A stretch of 50,118 nt of DNA from an uncultured Eubacteriales bacterium (GTDB lineage Bacteria; Bacillota; Clostridia; Christensenellales; CAG-1252): the NCBI GenBank assembly GCA_902797685.1, contig CADBTQ010000090.1:1-50118 (forward strand), in the 5' to 3' direction. Below the pieces are notes generated by a model. It searched no databases. It was not told the DNA's origin and saw only the letters and a program-made list of their open reading frames with translations. Every line of letters starts with the position of its first letter. Positions within the stretch are counted from its first letter, which is position 1. Made by a program: the position numbers and the translations under genes. Shown here in pieces: positions 6,438-15,057 of the stretch.

Positions 6438-6809
6438 ATGGCAGACAAAAAACAAGAGCAAATTCAAGAAGTTCAAACTGGTGCGGTTCAATCCGAGGGA
6501 AAAAAGTGGAATCCCAATCGTCGTTATTGGCAAATGCCCAAGAATCGTGGCAAGAAATATGCCGAAGAGCGTAAAGCCGGCGTTTTTACTTCGGGTGACA
6601 ACGAGGGCAAACCTCTTAGCGAATACGACAAGGGTGTTCGCAGTGGGTATCTCCAATGTCAATCCGATCATGCCGGTGCTTATACCTATAAGACCGTAGC
6701 GGACGAAACCCAAGGTACGAACAACCAAAAACGCCATGCCGGCGCCGTTGCTTCCCGTGACAAGCATTACTGGAAGAAACGTAAAGCGGCCAAACAACAA
6801 AACAACTAA
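6438..6809 (+). CDS. basic protein of unknown function
   Basis: A 123-residue, strongly basic protein (many K, R, Q, N) without a membrane segment. Mid-protein aromatic and basic motifs (KWNPNRRYWQMPKNRGKKY, then YDKGVRSGYLQ) and a lysine-rich end (HYWKKRKAAK) suggest nucleic-acid binding. Ribosome site AAAGGAGG precedes the ATG. It sits directly after the pseudoknot RNA and before the candidate ssDNA-binding protein. I do not recognise the family. Confidence 0.65.
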   Translation: MADKKQEQIQEVQTGAVQSEGKKWNPNRRYWQMPKNRGKKYAEERKAGVFTSGDNEGKPLSEYDKGVRSGYLQCQSDHAGAYTYKTVADETQGTNNQKRHAGAVASRDKHYWKKRKAAKQQNN

Positions 6810-6827
6810 CGAAGGAGGTACAAATAC

Positions 6828-7175
6828 ATGTTGAAAGTTGAAAGAGTGCAAAGCGTAAGCAAAGAAAACGGCAAGACCTACAACAACTACTATATCCGTG
6901 GCACCGTGGAAGGTGTAGACCTTCGTGCAGAGGTGATTCCTACCGATCCCGGCGGTTACAAACTGTTGGATATCGTGTTCAAGGGAGAATCCGAGCGTGA
7001 TTTGAAGGTGATCGACCGCGAGTTCAAAGACGCGTCCGGAAAGACTGTACGTAGCCGTGGTTTTGCGGTCACTCGTAACGGGTTGAATGACAACGGCGAG
7101 TTCAAAGAGTATTCTTGCGACGTCATTCCCAAGAGGAAGTCCGACAAGTCTATGCTCGCCATGTTTTTGGACTAA
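6828..7175 (+). CDS. candidate single-stranded-DNA-binding protein (inovirus pV-like)
   Basis: A 115-residue beta-rich protein. The start, an SVSKENGKTYNNYYIRG stretch followed by alternating hydrophobic strands, resembles the KDGK-x-Y-x-N-[FY]-Y opening of small OB-fold ssDNA-binding proteins used by inoviruses and some plasmids. The C terminus is basic then hydrophobic. Its position upstream of secreted proteins, an extrusion ATPase and a rolling-circle Rep fits a protein coating the single-stranded genome. Strong GAAGGAGG ribosome site. The assignment rests on pattern and context, not on a confirmed match. Confidence 0.5.
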   Translation: MLKVERVQSVSKENGKTYNNYYIRGTVEGVDLRAEVIPTDPGGYKLLDIVFKGESERDLKVIDREFKDASGKTVRSRGFAVTRNGLNDNGEFKEYSCDVIPKRKSDKSMLAMFLD

Positions 7176-7190
7176 ACACTTAATTACAAA

Positions 7191-7217
7191 CCTACCCACC
7201 TATTCCAGGTGGGTAGG
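7191..7217 (+). other. perfect 11-bp intergenic hairpin
   Basis: CCTACCCACCT (7191-7201), loop ATTCC, AGGTGGGTAGG (7207-7217). There is no T run, so it may slow or process the transcript or protect an mRNA 3' end between the binding-protein and coat-protein genes, rather than terminate. Confidence 0.6.
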
Positions 7218-7241
7218 GAATCAATAACAAAGGAGGTATGT

Positions 7242-8012
7242 ATGAAAATCTTTATTACTATCGCATTGGTGCTTTTGCTCGCATTGGGCGTTGTGGGTGC
7301 GGTTGGATTTTTGAGTCATGGCTTTGAGAGTTTCGACAAGTCCACCGTGAAAGAACAGCTCGATTCGATCAAAGACAGTGTGGAAAACCTTACCGACAGG
7401 GTAAAAGACGCTTTCACGAAGAAGGATAAGTCCGAGGACAATACAGATCCTGCGGACAATGACCCGACTTCTGACGAGAATAACGGCGACGTTGCCACCG
7501 AACCTACGATTGTTCAAATCGAGGTTACCAATCATAAAAACTACTTTGTCGACGAGGGTGTGATCGAGGGGGACGTTACTCTGCACGTTCTTTACTCTGA
7601 TGGCAAAGACGCCTATGTTTCCCCCGATGAACTGATTGGTGTGGATACCACTCATGAGGGTTGCTTTACGGGTTATGCCCATTTCGGCGGTCAAAAATGC
7701 TCGTTCGAATATGAGGTAAATCCTCGTCCCGTGGTAATCGACCACATCTCTCAGTTGTCAATGCCCACTTACAACGTTGGCGACGTCGCAGATCCTAACG
7801 CCATCACGGTTACTGTGGTGTTTTCCAATAGTACCCATGAGTATGTGGTGTGTGAAGAACTCGATGTGGATACTTCTGTCGCGGGTCACTTTACCGGCAC
7901 GGCTTACTATCAAGGGTTTAGCTGCGATTTCGAGTACGATGTAGTCGAGGAAGAGCACTCCGGGCCTACCGGTTCCGGTGAACAAATGGTCGAAGAAGAC
8001 GGCGAGTGGTGA
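7242..8012 (+). CDS. secreted or anchored protein with two Ig-like (Big_3-type) domains
   Basis: 256 residues. An N-terminal hydrophobic segment (residues 2-21) acts as signal or anchor, then an acidic, low-complexity linker (about 40-85), then two repeats of about 70 residues (about 88-155 and 165-238). Each repeat contains a VDT-[ST]-x-x-G-x-FTG-x-A core and a closing CSFEYEV/CDFEYDV strand, the hallmark of bacterial Ig-like group 3 domains. Each repeat has a cysteine pair that could be a disulphide. I start at 7242 because AGGAGG lies five bases upstream; the in-frame GTG at 7209 falls in a hairpin. In context, a virion surface or adsorption protein is likely. Confidence 0.75.
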   Translation: MKIFITIALVLLLALGVVGAVGFLSHGFESFDKSTVKEQLDSIKDSVENLTDRVKDAFTKKDKSEDNTDPADNDPTSDENNGDVATEPTIVQIEVTNHKNYFVDEGVIEGDVTLHVLYSDGKDAYVSPDELIGVDTTHEGCFTGYAHFGGQKCSFEYEVNPRPVVIDHISQLSMPTYNVGDVADPNAITVTVVFSNSTHEYVVCEELDVDTSVAGHFTGTAYYQGFSCDFEYDVVEEEHSGPTGSGEQMVEEDGEW

Positions 8013-8025
8013 GAGGTGACTGGCA

Positions 8026-9174
8026 ATGAAAAAGACAATTTCTTTTATCACTTTGGCAACCGTGCTTATCATGGTGGTGTGTGCGTGTACCCTCTGTTTC
8101 GCGGGCTGTAATACCACCAAAGCGGTAGAGGTGCAAGCCATACAGGCGGAGAGGGTCAACCTCAGTTTGAATGGTGTAGCCGAAGCGACGGATTCTACTT
8201 CCGTGCTTCTCACCTTTACCGTGGAGCCTTCCTACGTCTATGACAAGACGGTGAGTTGGTCGCTTGAATGGGAAGATCCCAATTCATCCTTCGCTCAGGG
8301 CAAGAGCCCTAATGCTTATCTGTCCGTAACCCCTCGTTCGGGTGGCGCGGAAGTATCGTGTTTGGCTCCCTTCGGTACCCGTATCAAGGTGATCGCAACG
8401 TCGAACGCCACTGCTTCGGTGAGTGCCTACTGCGTCTTTGGCTACGGCGAGAGGATGAGTTCGTTTGATCTGCAATTCATGGGTTACACGAACCCTCCCA
8501 GCGAGTTTCCTTATAAGAACGGTTTCCCCGATGATTACGATTGTCACGTAGATTGGAACCCGAGAGATGACTTTGGTTTGTTGCAACCCATCTGCGATTC
8601 AACGCTGGTAGAAGGCTCCGGAAGTATTGGCGGTAATGCTGAGTCATGTAATTTTGTGCATGATGGCGCTTACACCAATGCCGCAACGACCACGACTATC
8701 GAGTATGCCGTGAGTTGTAGTTATGATTTTGCGCGCTTTCTTAACGCTGAGGGCTTCAATTCTGCTGACGAAACCAATTCGGTCACTTTGAGATCGTTGG
8801 ATTATGCAGGTTTGTTGGAGGCTTTGACGGGCGAACAGTATTGGAGTTCCTATGCAAATGGCAATTTGTCGGGCAACCAACGTGACGAGGTGGAGCAAGC
8901 AATCATTCGTTTCAATCGTGCCGTTGGTGTGTGGTGTGGTAAGTTCCTTGACGCCGAACGTGCGGTAGATCATTGCTGCTCTGTGGGGTGGGGTTCTTCT
9001 TACCTCGACCAAGGAGATTATGACTTGTACACGATTCCTCCGGTCGAGATTACTGTGACATACACGAATGAGTATTGCACTGTGGTTAAGAAGTACGGCT
9101 TTTTGTTCAACTTCAATCATCCTCTCTTCAATGCCACTGCGGTTTCTTTGAGCGAGTCCAGTATCGTGTTCTAA
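8026..9174 (+). CDS. secreted or lipoprotein-like structural protein
   Basis: A 382-residue protein with an N-terminal signal (basic start, hydrophobic core 5-25) ending CFAGC near residue 28, close to a lipobox but also usable by signal peptidase I. An Ig-like beta domain follows (about 40-140), then an aromatic, Asp/Asn-rich region without a family I recognise. No C-terminal anchor. The last residues, A-x-SLS-x-x-x-IVF, match the end of the next gene. GAGAGGTGA ribosome site, 13 bp after the previous stop. A virion minor protein is the likely role by context. Confidence 0.7.
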   Translation: MKKTISFITLATVLIMVVCACTLCFAGCNTTKAVEVQAIQAERVNLSLNGVAEATDSTSVLLTFTVEPSYVYDKTVSWSLEWEDPNSSFAQGKSPNAYLSVTPRSGGAEVSCLAPFGTRIKVIATSNATASVSAYCVFGYGERMSSFDLQFMGYTNPPSEFPYKNGFPDDYDCHVDWNPRDDFGLLQPICDSTLVEGSGSIGGNAESCNFVHDGAYTNAATTTTIEYAVSCSYDFARFLNAEGFNSADETNSVTLRSLDYAGLLEALTGEQYWSSYANGNLSGNQRDEVEQAIIRFNRAVGVWCGKFLDAERAVDHCCSVGWGSSYLDQGDYDLYTIPPVEITVTYTNEYCTVVKKYGFLFNFNHPLFNATAVSLSESSIVF

Positions 9175-9187
9175 GGGGGTGATAGAG

Positions 9188-9823
9188 ATGGGCAAGAGTA
9201 AAGCGGTTAAGGTGATTACCTACATATTACTCGTGCTTGTCCTTATCGGTGGAATTGGTCTTATCGGGTTTGTGGCGTCTGCGGATGCAAACGTGTATCG
9301 TTTGTTTGAAGTATCGTGGAATGATACACACTATCGAGCCGGTACGTTCGACGGAGGATACGTCGTTACGCCCGATACGCCGATTAAGATCAGCTATGAG
9401 ATGACGCTGACGCCTTTGGTGGATTGTCCTCATAACGTGCATATTGAGATCGTCCGCAATCCTTTGTACAATTTCTCTTATTCCGTCAATGGTACCTTGT
9501 ACTTTTGGGGAGACCAAGACGATGAATGGGTAACGAGAATGTACGAGTGTGTAGATGAACACAGCACTTACGACCGCATGAAGGGTAAGTTCTCGGGATA
9601 CGTCGTTGTACAAGGTGATTTCTCGATACAGCATTGTTTGGCTCTTATGTGGCCGAACTGCGATATCGAAATCCTTGATGGGCAGGTGGATCCCAATGCG
9701 GATTATTACCAGTTGCTTGTATGGACGGACGTTTCGCCGAAGGGGAAGGTCGTGATAGGATTCCATGATGACGTAACAGCGGTAAGGGCTATATCACTAT
9801 CTAAGGACATCATCGTGTTCTAA
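9188..9823 (+). CDS. secreted or anchored protein sharing a C-terminal motif with its neighbour
   Basis: 212 residues (from the ATG at 9188, eight bases after AAGGGGG; the in-frame GTG at 9179 is poorer). One hydrophobic helix (residues 9-31) acts as signal or anchor and is followed by a beta-rich ectodomain. The C terminus AISLSKDIIVF copies the neighbour's AVSLSESSIVF. Nothing else is recognisable. It ends before a terminator-like hairpin, closing the first structural cluster. Confidence 0.7.
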   Translation: MGKSKAVKVITYILLVLVLIGGIGLIGFVASADANVYRLFEVSWNDTHYRAGTFDGGYVVTPDTPIKISYEMTLTPLVDCPHNVHIEIVRNPLYNFSYSVNGTLYFWGDQDDEWVTRMYECVDEHSTYDRMKGKFSGYVVVQGDFSIQHCLALMWPNCDIEILDGQVDPNADYYQLLVWTDVSPKGKVVIGFHDDVTAVRAISLSKDIIVF

Positions 9824-9833
9824 CCCAACTACG

Positions 9834-9867
9834 GGGGCTATGGGTAACACCGTAGCCCCTCATTTTT
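9834..9867 (+). terminator. intrinsic terminator (possibly partial)
   Basis: A 10-bp stem GGGGCTATGG / CCGTAGCCCC (one G-T pair) with a 6-nt loop, followed by TCATTTTT. It separates two genes of one operon, so it probably attenuates rather than stops transcription. In filamentous phages such internal terminators set the ratio of coat to morphogenesis proteins. Confidence 0.65.
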
Positions 9868-9878
9868 AGGAGGTACTT

Positions 9879-11483
9879 ATGAAAAAAGGATATATTGTAA
9901 CCGGGTGGCTTACGCGGGTAGTGATTGGGCTGGTGGTGTTTGGCTTGATCTTTACCCTCGTAGGAATGCTACCCACAACTATTGTTAGCGCGGAAGTGAC
10001 ATATTCCAATGCGCTTTCGGATCTACAGAAGGATAGTTCTTTCAACGTGGAAGACTTTGTTTACAACTCCGCGGACTATTCCTTGCAAGTCATACAGATT
10101 GCGGAGAGTTCAGCGAAGGAACTGTTTGTGTACGTTTATCAGCCGAGCGGACAGCAAGGTGGCATACAAGCGTCTTCTATCAATATCTCAACCGAGATAG
10201 AGGGGTTAAGCTTTACGAACTACAAACTCGAATTGCTCAATAGCAAAGGTGTATTCTACAAGTACATTGTTAAGGATTTTACTGTTAGCAGCGATTCCAA
10301 ACGGTTCTACGTTATCACTTCCATCTTTCGTCCCTTTGACGGACGCATAGACGATGGAGCGGAGGGTGGTAACAGTGTAAGCGAAGTAAGTTTTTCGGTT
10401 GGTAAACAGTATTGTATAACCGACGAAGGCGTTACTTGCGTGGACGTAGAAACCATTACCGTAACGGATAAGTTCGTTGGCTACGTTCGCTATCCTGCCG
10501 GATTTGCTTTCTTTGCTCAAGGCGCATGTGACAGCCATTTTGTTGCGTTTTGTACGGACAAGCCCATTGATAAGTTGTATGAAGCGGACATCTATTACGT
10601 CAGGCAATCTTGGAGTAGGGCGGAGAATACGGGTATAACGACCAGCGAAGGTTTTTATGACCTTGCCGAAGAGTACGTAACAATGACCTATAAGGATAAG
10701 GTTTCTTACACGGGTCCGGGAATAGGCGCTGCTACTTTTGTTTGGGATCGTATCGAAAGCGTGGAAGATTTTATCGGGAACGTGGAGATGACGAACGTGT
10801 ATTCGGGTGCGTTGATCAACGTGAGTTACGGTATGCACTTAACCAATGAAGCGAAAGCCGAGTTGGAAAACAAACAATGGGTATTGCGCTTTGCCGAAAC
10901 ACCTTATTTGTACGAGCATTATTCTTCCGGAACTTGGATGTATCAAGAGCGCGTCGAACAAACCTTTGTGGGGGACGTTTCGATTCTTCGACTCAAGTTT
11001 GAAACGGATGGCAAGGTGTATAACCTCGGCACCATCGACAACAAGCAAACTGGGAGTGAAGATCCTTCTAATTTGTCTCCGGAGATAGAAGTGTCCGTAG
11101 CGACCGAAAAACCTTACTTCTGGACGATAATCGCCGCCTTTCTTTTGCTTGTATTGATCTTCGTGCTTTGGCCGGTGATGCCGTATATTGTGAGGTTTTT
11201 GATTTGGCTTATACTGCTCCCGTTCCATATCGTCAAGTTCATCATAGACGCATGTAACAGCGATTCTGCAAAAATGCGGAGGATGAATCGTAAGATCCGA
11301 CGGGAAGAGCGCAAATTGGAGCGCAAAAAGAAGCATGTGGACGCCAACAAGGTCAAGAATGACTTGCGGACAGGCAAACGGAAATGGGCTGATTTGAGCG
11401 AAGAAGAGGAAGTCGTTTTGTTACAGGATACGGAGTACGTTAACAGCCTTTTTGACAATGATAATTGGAACGGGGAGGAATAG
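9879..11483 (+). CDS. large membrane-anchored surface protein (pIII-like candidate)
   Basis: 534 residues. Signal peptide (hydrophobic 12-38), a long beta-rich ectodomain (about 40-405), then one or two transmembrane helices (about 412-450) and a highly basic cytoplasmic tail. This layout, exported N domain and C-terminal anchor, is that of filamentous-phage adsorption protein pIII, although the basic tail of about 80 residues is longer than usual. Strong TTAGGAGG ribosome site. It is followed three bases after its stop by the 47-residue membrane protein. No enzymatic motif is seen. Confidence 0.65.
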   Translation: MKKGYIVTGWLTRVVIGLVVFGLIFTLVGMLPTTIVSAEVTYSNALSDLQKDSSFNVEDFVYNSADYSLQVIQIAESSAKELFVYVYQPSGQQGGIQASSINISTEIEGLSFTNYKLELLNSKGVFYKYIVKDFTVSSDSKRFYVITSIFRPFDGRIDDGAEGGNSVSEVSFSVGKQYCITDEGVTCVDVETITVTDKFVGYVRYPAGFAFFAQGACDSHFVAFCTDKPIDKLYEADIYYVRQSWSRAENTGITTSEGFYDLAEEYVTMTYKDKVSYTGPGIGAATFVWDRIESVEDFIGNVEMTNVYSGALINVSYGMHLTNEAKAELENKQWVLRFAETPYLYEHYSSGTWMYQERVEQTFVGDVSILRLKFETDGKVYNLGTIDNKQTGSEDPSNLSPEIEVSVATEKPYFWTIIAAFLLLVLIFVLWPVMPYIVRFLIWLILLPFHIVKFIIDACNSDSAKMRRMNRKIRREERKLERKKKHVDANKVKNDLRTGKRKWADLSEEEEVVLLQDTEYVNSLFDNDNWNGEE

Positions 11484-11486
11484 CGC

Positions 11487-11630
11487 ATGAAGAGCATTAA
11501 ACGGTTTTTTGCCGTTTTGGTGCTTATCATCTTGGCGGTGTTGCTGTCTTATCTGATCTTTACGGGTAAGGCAGTAACCGCCATTGATGAGATCGCTAAA
11601 GCGGTACAGGAGGGTGGTTTTTATGGATAG
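11487..11630 (+). CDS. 47-residue single-span membrane protein (coat candidate)
   Basis: MKSIKRFF, one hydrophobic helix (residues 8-26), then an amphipathic, mildly acidic end (AIDEIAKAVQEGG). The ATG lies 7-12 bases after GGGGAGG and the stop overlaps the next gene by 8 bp. The length is in the range of inovirus major or minor coat proteins. Its charge order (basic end first) is opposite to a mature pVIII, so a minor coat protein (pVII/pIX-like) is equally possible. Confidence 0.6.
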   Translation: MKSIKRFFAVLVLIILAVLLSYLIFTGKAVTAIDEIAKAVQEGGFYG

Positions 11631-13749
11631 GAGACAAATATTTCTCAATATAGCAACTACGTTTATTTTGCTTGCTCTTGCGGTGATGCTTGGCGCGTCT
11701 ATCTATTATAAGAGTTATATTCGTATCGGGGAAGCAGCCGTGGATTTCTGGTCTTGTTGCAGACACTTCTTTATTCATTTGTTCCGTCATCGTATTGATA
11801 CGCCCGTTTCTATCAATGACAAATCTAATGTATTGGAGTGGCTGATAAATTGGCCGGAAACGTGGGAGTTGTTCCTACATAGAACGCGAGCATATGGCAA
11901 CGCTTTGATCGACAAGCAAAATGTGTTAGAGTGGCTTGCACACGTCTATTTGAAGATGCGTAGAGTCTCCAAGGTTCTGATTATGATCCTACCGTTCTTT
12001 GTTGCTTTGTTTATTCTGGTAGTGCAGATCTACAAGAAGCCTAACAACAAATATAATGTAGATACGAAACCGCTTAAAGCGTTCAAATGGATGGCGGATA
12101 GGGTGTATCAGCCTATTAAGCAATACGTTATCGGCTATAAGGCGTTTTTGCAAAGACACTCACAATTGGTGTGGCTGTTCTTCCTGATCTGGGGGTTAAA
12201 CCTCAATTTCGGTGGGATCCTGCTCTCTGCAATCGGCTACTACCTGTATTTTGCTTCGTCCTTTAATTTTGGTTCGTTGTATATGCAGTTTGCAAAGCTT
12301 GTGATGGACTTGCAGATCATTCTGTTAAAGTTCCCTTGGTACTTGTTTTTACCTTTGCTGTGGGCTGTATTCCATCGTTGGAGAGTAAACCGAGCCTTGG
12401 CACATTTGCGTCATTTCGAAGCGCAGAATTGCGGGTTTATCAATGAACTGCCGATCGTGTCGATGGTATGCGGCAGTATGGGTAAGAAAAAGACTACTGC
12501 ACTTACAGATATGGCTTTATCCCAAAACGTGATGTTCCGGCAGGAAGCGTATCGTCGTTTGATAGAGATAGACGTCAAGTTCCCCAACTTTCCGTGGATA
12601 GAGTTCGAGCGGCAACTCAAAACCTGCATGCGTTATAAGACCGTTTATAACCTTGCTACCATCCGGCATTTAGTACGGAAAAAGCAGGTTAGATTCGATA
12701 AACATTGGGACGCGAACAAACAACTCTACGGATACGATTTCGAGCGATTCGGTTTGACTTACGACGACAAGCTCAAGACGATAACCATATTCGACGCGAT
12801 GGAGATCTACGGGCAACTGTACTTCATCTATGTGTTACAGTCTTCACTATTGGTTTCCAACTATTCCATAAGAGACGATGGTGTTTTGCAAGATATGGGG
12901 AACTTCCCGATTTATTACAACAACTTTTTTGCAGGCGAGAGAACGAGGAATTATCACTACGCGCACATCCTTGACTTCGACACCGTGAGGTTAGGTAAGA
13001 AGGTGTTAGAAGACAACCCCAACATTGGGTCTTTCGAGTTTGGCGTTGTGACGATTACCGAAGTAGGCAAAGAAAGGGGTAACACGCTTGAGTTGAAGGA
13101 AATCAAGAAGGGAAGCGTAGAAGCCAACCAAAAGAACGATGGATTCAATGCGTGGCTCAAAATGTGCAGACACCCGGCAACGGTAGATAACTATCCGTTT
13201 ATTAAGGTCTTTACCGACGAGCAACGTCCAGAAAGTTGGGGTGCGGACGCAAGGGATCTGTGTGACATCGTGAATATCGTTAGCACGTCCAAGAGAGGAT
13301 TATGTTTACCGTTCTTTACCATTGAGGATATGCTTTGCGATTGGGCGTATAACGGATTCGGTAGGCTGTATCAAGGGATGCGGTTTAGGCGCGGGGACAA
13401 CACGTTGTTGGTGTATATCTTTAAGAATATCACGGCAGCGTTGAGGCGTTTCCAAAAGCGGATCTACAACCGCTTCGGATATGGTGTTTTGGAGATCGAG
13501 AAAGAGCGCGGAACGATGGACGCCAAAGCGCGGAAGTGTAAGTATTACCTGATGGATTATAAGATCTACTCCGACCGTTTTGCGACCGACTGTTTCAACG
13601 GATATTTTGCCGACAAAGCGATGAAAACGAATGTAGGAATCGACGATTATCCTGAGTATGACGGCGTTAAGGCTACGGTGGACGAACTGCACCAACAACA
13701 CTCCTATTTTATCGAGGGAATGTACAAGGATGAAGGGGGTGATAAGTGA
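11623..13749 (+). CDS. Zot/pI-like membrane ATPase for phage extrusion
   Basis: 708 residues from the ATG at 11623 (AGGAGGG upstream). Residues 1-270 hold several membrane helices. The Walker A-like motif GSMGKKKTT is at 284-292, a hydrophobic strand ending in ITE (VVTITEVGKERG) is in Walker B position, and a downstream FTDEQRPESWGADARDLCD stretch matches the sensor region of Zonula-occludens-toxin-like (pI) ATPases. In filamentous phages pI drives assembly and export of the ssDNA virion through the membrane. The order of N-terminal membrane part and C-terminal ATPase differs from Ff pI. The second Walker glycine is replaced by lysine, a variant worth noting. Confidence 0.75.
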   Translation: MDRRQIFLNIATTFILLALAVMLGASIYYKSYIRIGEAAVDFWSCCRHFFIHLFRHRIDTPVSINDKSNVLEWLINWPETWELFLHRTRAYGNALIDKQNVLEWLAHVYLKMRRVSKVLIMILPFFVALFILVVQIYKKPNNKYNVDTKPLKAFKWMADRVYQPIKQYVIGYKAFLQRHSQLVWLFFLIWGLNLNFGGILLSAIGYYLYFASSFNFGSLYMQFAKLVMDLQIILLKFPWYLFLPLLWAVFHRWRVNRALAHLRHFEAQNCGFINELPIVSMVCGSMGKKKTTALTDMALSQNVMFRQEAYRRLIEIDVKFPNFPWIEFERQLKTCMRYKTVYNLATIRHLVRKKQVRFDKHWDANKQLYGYDFERFGLTYDDKLKTITIFDAMEIYGQLYFIYVLQSSLLVSNYSIRDDGVLQDMGNFPIYYNNFFAGERTRNYHYAHILDFDTVRLGKKVLEDNPNIGSFEFGVVTITEVGKERGNTLELKEIKKGSVEANQKNDGFNAWLKMCRHPATVDNYPFIKVFTDEQRPESWGADARDLCDIVNIVSTSKRGLCLPFFTIEDMLCDWAYNGFGRLYQGMRFRRGDNTLLVYIFKNITAALRRFQKRIYNRFGYGVLEIEKERGTMDAKARKCKYYLMDYKIYSDRFATDCFNGYFADKAMKTNVGIDDYPEYDGVKATVDELHQQHSYFIEGMYKDEGGDK

Positions 13750-14768
13750 TGCCGTTGATAGAAGCCAAGGTATATTATGACGGCAGTCACTATATCGCGA
13801 TACCCTATCACGAGCCGCAGCATAAACGCAAGAAAAAGACTGCCGAGCAGGTAGAAAACGAAGAAGCCGAGCAAGAGATTAAGGTTGTTGAAACGCCCAA
13901 GACGGAGCCAAAATCCAGCGAACTGAATCTTGTTTCCGCAGAGGAATTGCAAGCTACTTTCGAGGATATAGATGTTTCAGCGTACATACAAGAAGACAAG
14001 AAGACCATACGTGAGATCTTCGAGGAGGTGTACAAAGACAGTATCGAGTGTAGCAATAGAGAGAGGAAGGAACGTTTAATGAATGCGTTGCGGCCGGTCA
14101 TTATGGACGACGAGTTTTGCAAGGCATTTGTTGAGGATAATTTGCAACGGATCAGAAAGAATGCGATCAAGAAGAAAGTCCGAGTGATACGTAAGATCAA
14201 CCTGCAAAACTTCAACTATTTTGTGACATTCACATACGATGACAAACTCCTCGATGAAGTTGCTTTCCGTAAGAAGCTGAAGCGGTTTTTATCCAATGCT
14301 TCGTCAAGACGTGGGTGGAAGTATATAGGCGTTTTCGAACGGTCGCCGGAGAAACATCGTTTGCATTTTCACGGTATCTTCGTGATTCCCAAAGGGACCA
14401 TTCCCGGAGAGTTAAAAGAGGTGCGTGATTATGATACCCGCAATCATCGGATGCAAACGTCATATCAAAGCGATTACTTCACGAAGAGATTTGGACGAGC
14501 GGACTTCAAGGAGATCACCTCGGACGAGATATACAGCAGTGTATCGTATATCCTCAAGTATATAGAGAAAAGTGGGGAGCGGCTTATGTATAGCAAAGGA
14601 TTACCCCAATACTTTATATCGGATGTACTGGACGAAGATATCGTTTGCCCCTACGACGAGTACGAACACAAGTACGTACTGTCCGACCATTTCACCTGCT
14701 ATGACTATGGGGAAGATATGGGACAAGTAAGCCCCGAGGTTATTGAAAAGATGAGGAAAAGCAACTAA
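13749..14768 (+). CDS. HUH rolling-circle replication initiator (Rep)
   Basis: 339 residues. Motif I-like NYFVTFTYDDK (about 155-166), motif II HRLHFHG at 203-209 with the metal-binding His-hydrophobe-His, and motif III YSSVSYILKYIEK at 262-274 with Tyr267 and Lys270/274. This is the HUH endonuclease signature of inovirus, microvirus and plasmid Reps. It nicks the replication origin and stays joined to the 5' end through tyrosine. The first 130 residues are a charged, flexible extension. ATG overlaps the ATPase stop (TGATG). The stop is followed by two large hairpins, the probable origin. Confidence 0.85.
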   Translation: MPLIEAKVYYDGSHYIAIPYHEPQHKRKKKTAEQVENEEAEQEIKVVETPKTEPKSSELNLVSAEELQATFEDIDVSAYIQEDKKTIREIFEEVYKDSIECSNRERKERLMNALRPVIMDDEFCKAFVEDNLQRIRKNAIKKKVRVIRKINLQNFNYFVTFTYDDKLLDEVAFRKKLKRFLSNASSRRGWKYIGVFERSPEKHRLHFHGIFVIPKGTIPGELKEVRDYDTRNHRMQTSYQSDYFTKRFGRADFKEITSDEIYSSVSYILKYIEKSGERLMYSKGLPQYFISDVLDEDIVCPYDEYEHKYVLSDHFTCYDYGEDMGQVSPEVIEKMRKSN

Positions 14769-14778
14769 TAAACAAACA

Positions 14779-14884
14779 TAGGGGAGAAAGGAATACCCGA
14801 TAACGGCGGAGGGAAAATGGGCGCGACGCAAGCGGTTTAGCGCGACCGCCCATCCCCGCCGACGGGTTCCTCCCCCTTTTTTGT
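14779..14884 (+). other. large nested hairpin (terminator and possible packaging signal)
   Basis: Directly after rep. The outer arms AGGGGAGAAAGGAATACCCG and CGGGTTCCTCCCCCT pair, then CGGCGG with CCGCCG, then ATGGGCGCG with the CGCGACCGCCCAT side, and T residues follow (about 14876-14882). Such a long, GC-rich imperfect hairpin in the non-coding gap next to rep is where filamentous phages keep their packaging signal. It would also terminate the operon. Confidence 0.6.
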
Positions 14885-14919
14885 TTAGTGCTTCCGTATC
14901 TTCAATGCGGGGTCTAAAG

Positions 14920-15057
14920 TGAAACAGGACGGGCCTTGTCTGGCGACGCGTTTGGCTAAGGGGTACCCCGCGAAAGCGCGAGCGTAGCGAGCGATTTCGT
15001 GGGGATTGGCAGCGGCGCCACTTGTTATAGACAAGGACCGTCCTGTGCTCAAAATGT
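14920..15057. other. cruciform region, candidate rolling-circle origin
   Basis: ACAGGACGG-g-CCTTGTCT (14924-14941) pairs with AGACAAGG-a-CCGTCCTGT (15029-15046), about 17 bp. Inside it CCCCGCGAAA (14966-14975) pairs with TTTCGTGGGG (14995-15004) and carries a GCGAGCG direct repeat in its loop. A TGGCG/CGCCA pair lies between. No protein is encoded. Nested cruciforms adjacent to an HUH rep are typical double- or single-strand origins. Confidence 0.55.

Noticed and set aside
10206..10838. A 210-codon minus-strand frame in the surface-protein gene
   Set aside because: Shadow of the 9879-11483 gene, with no ribosome site.
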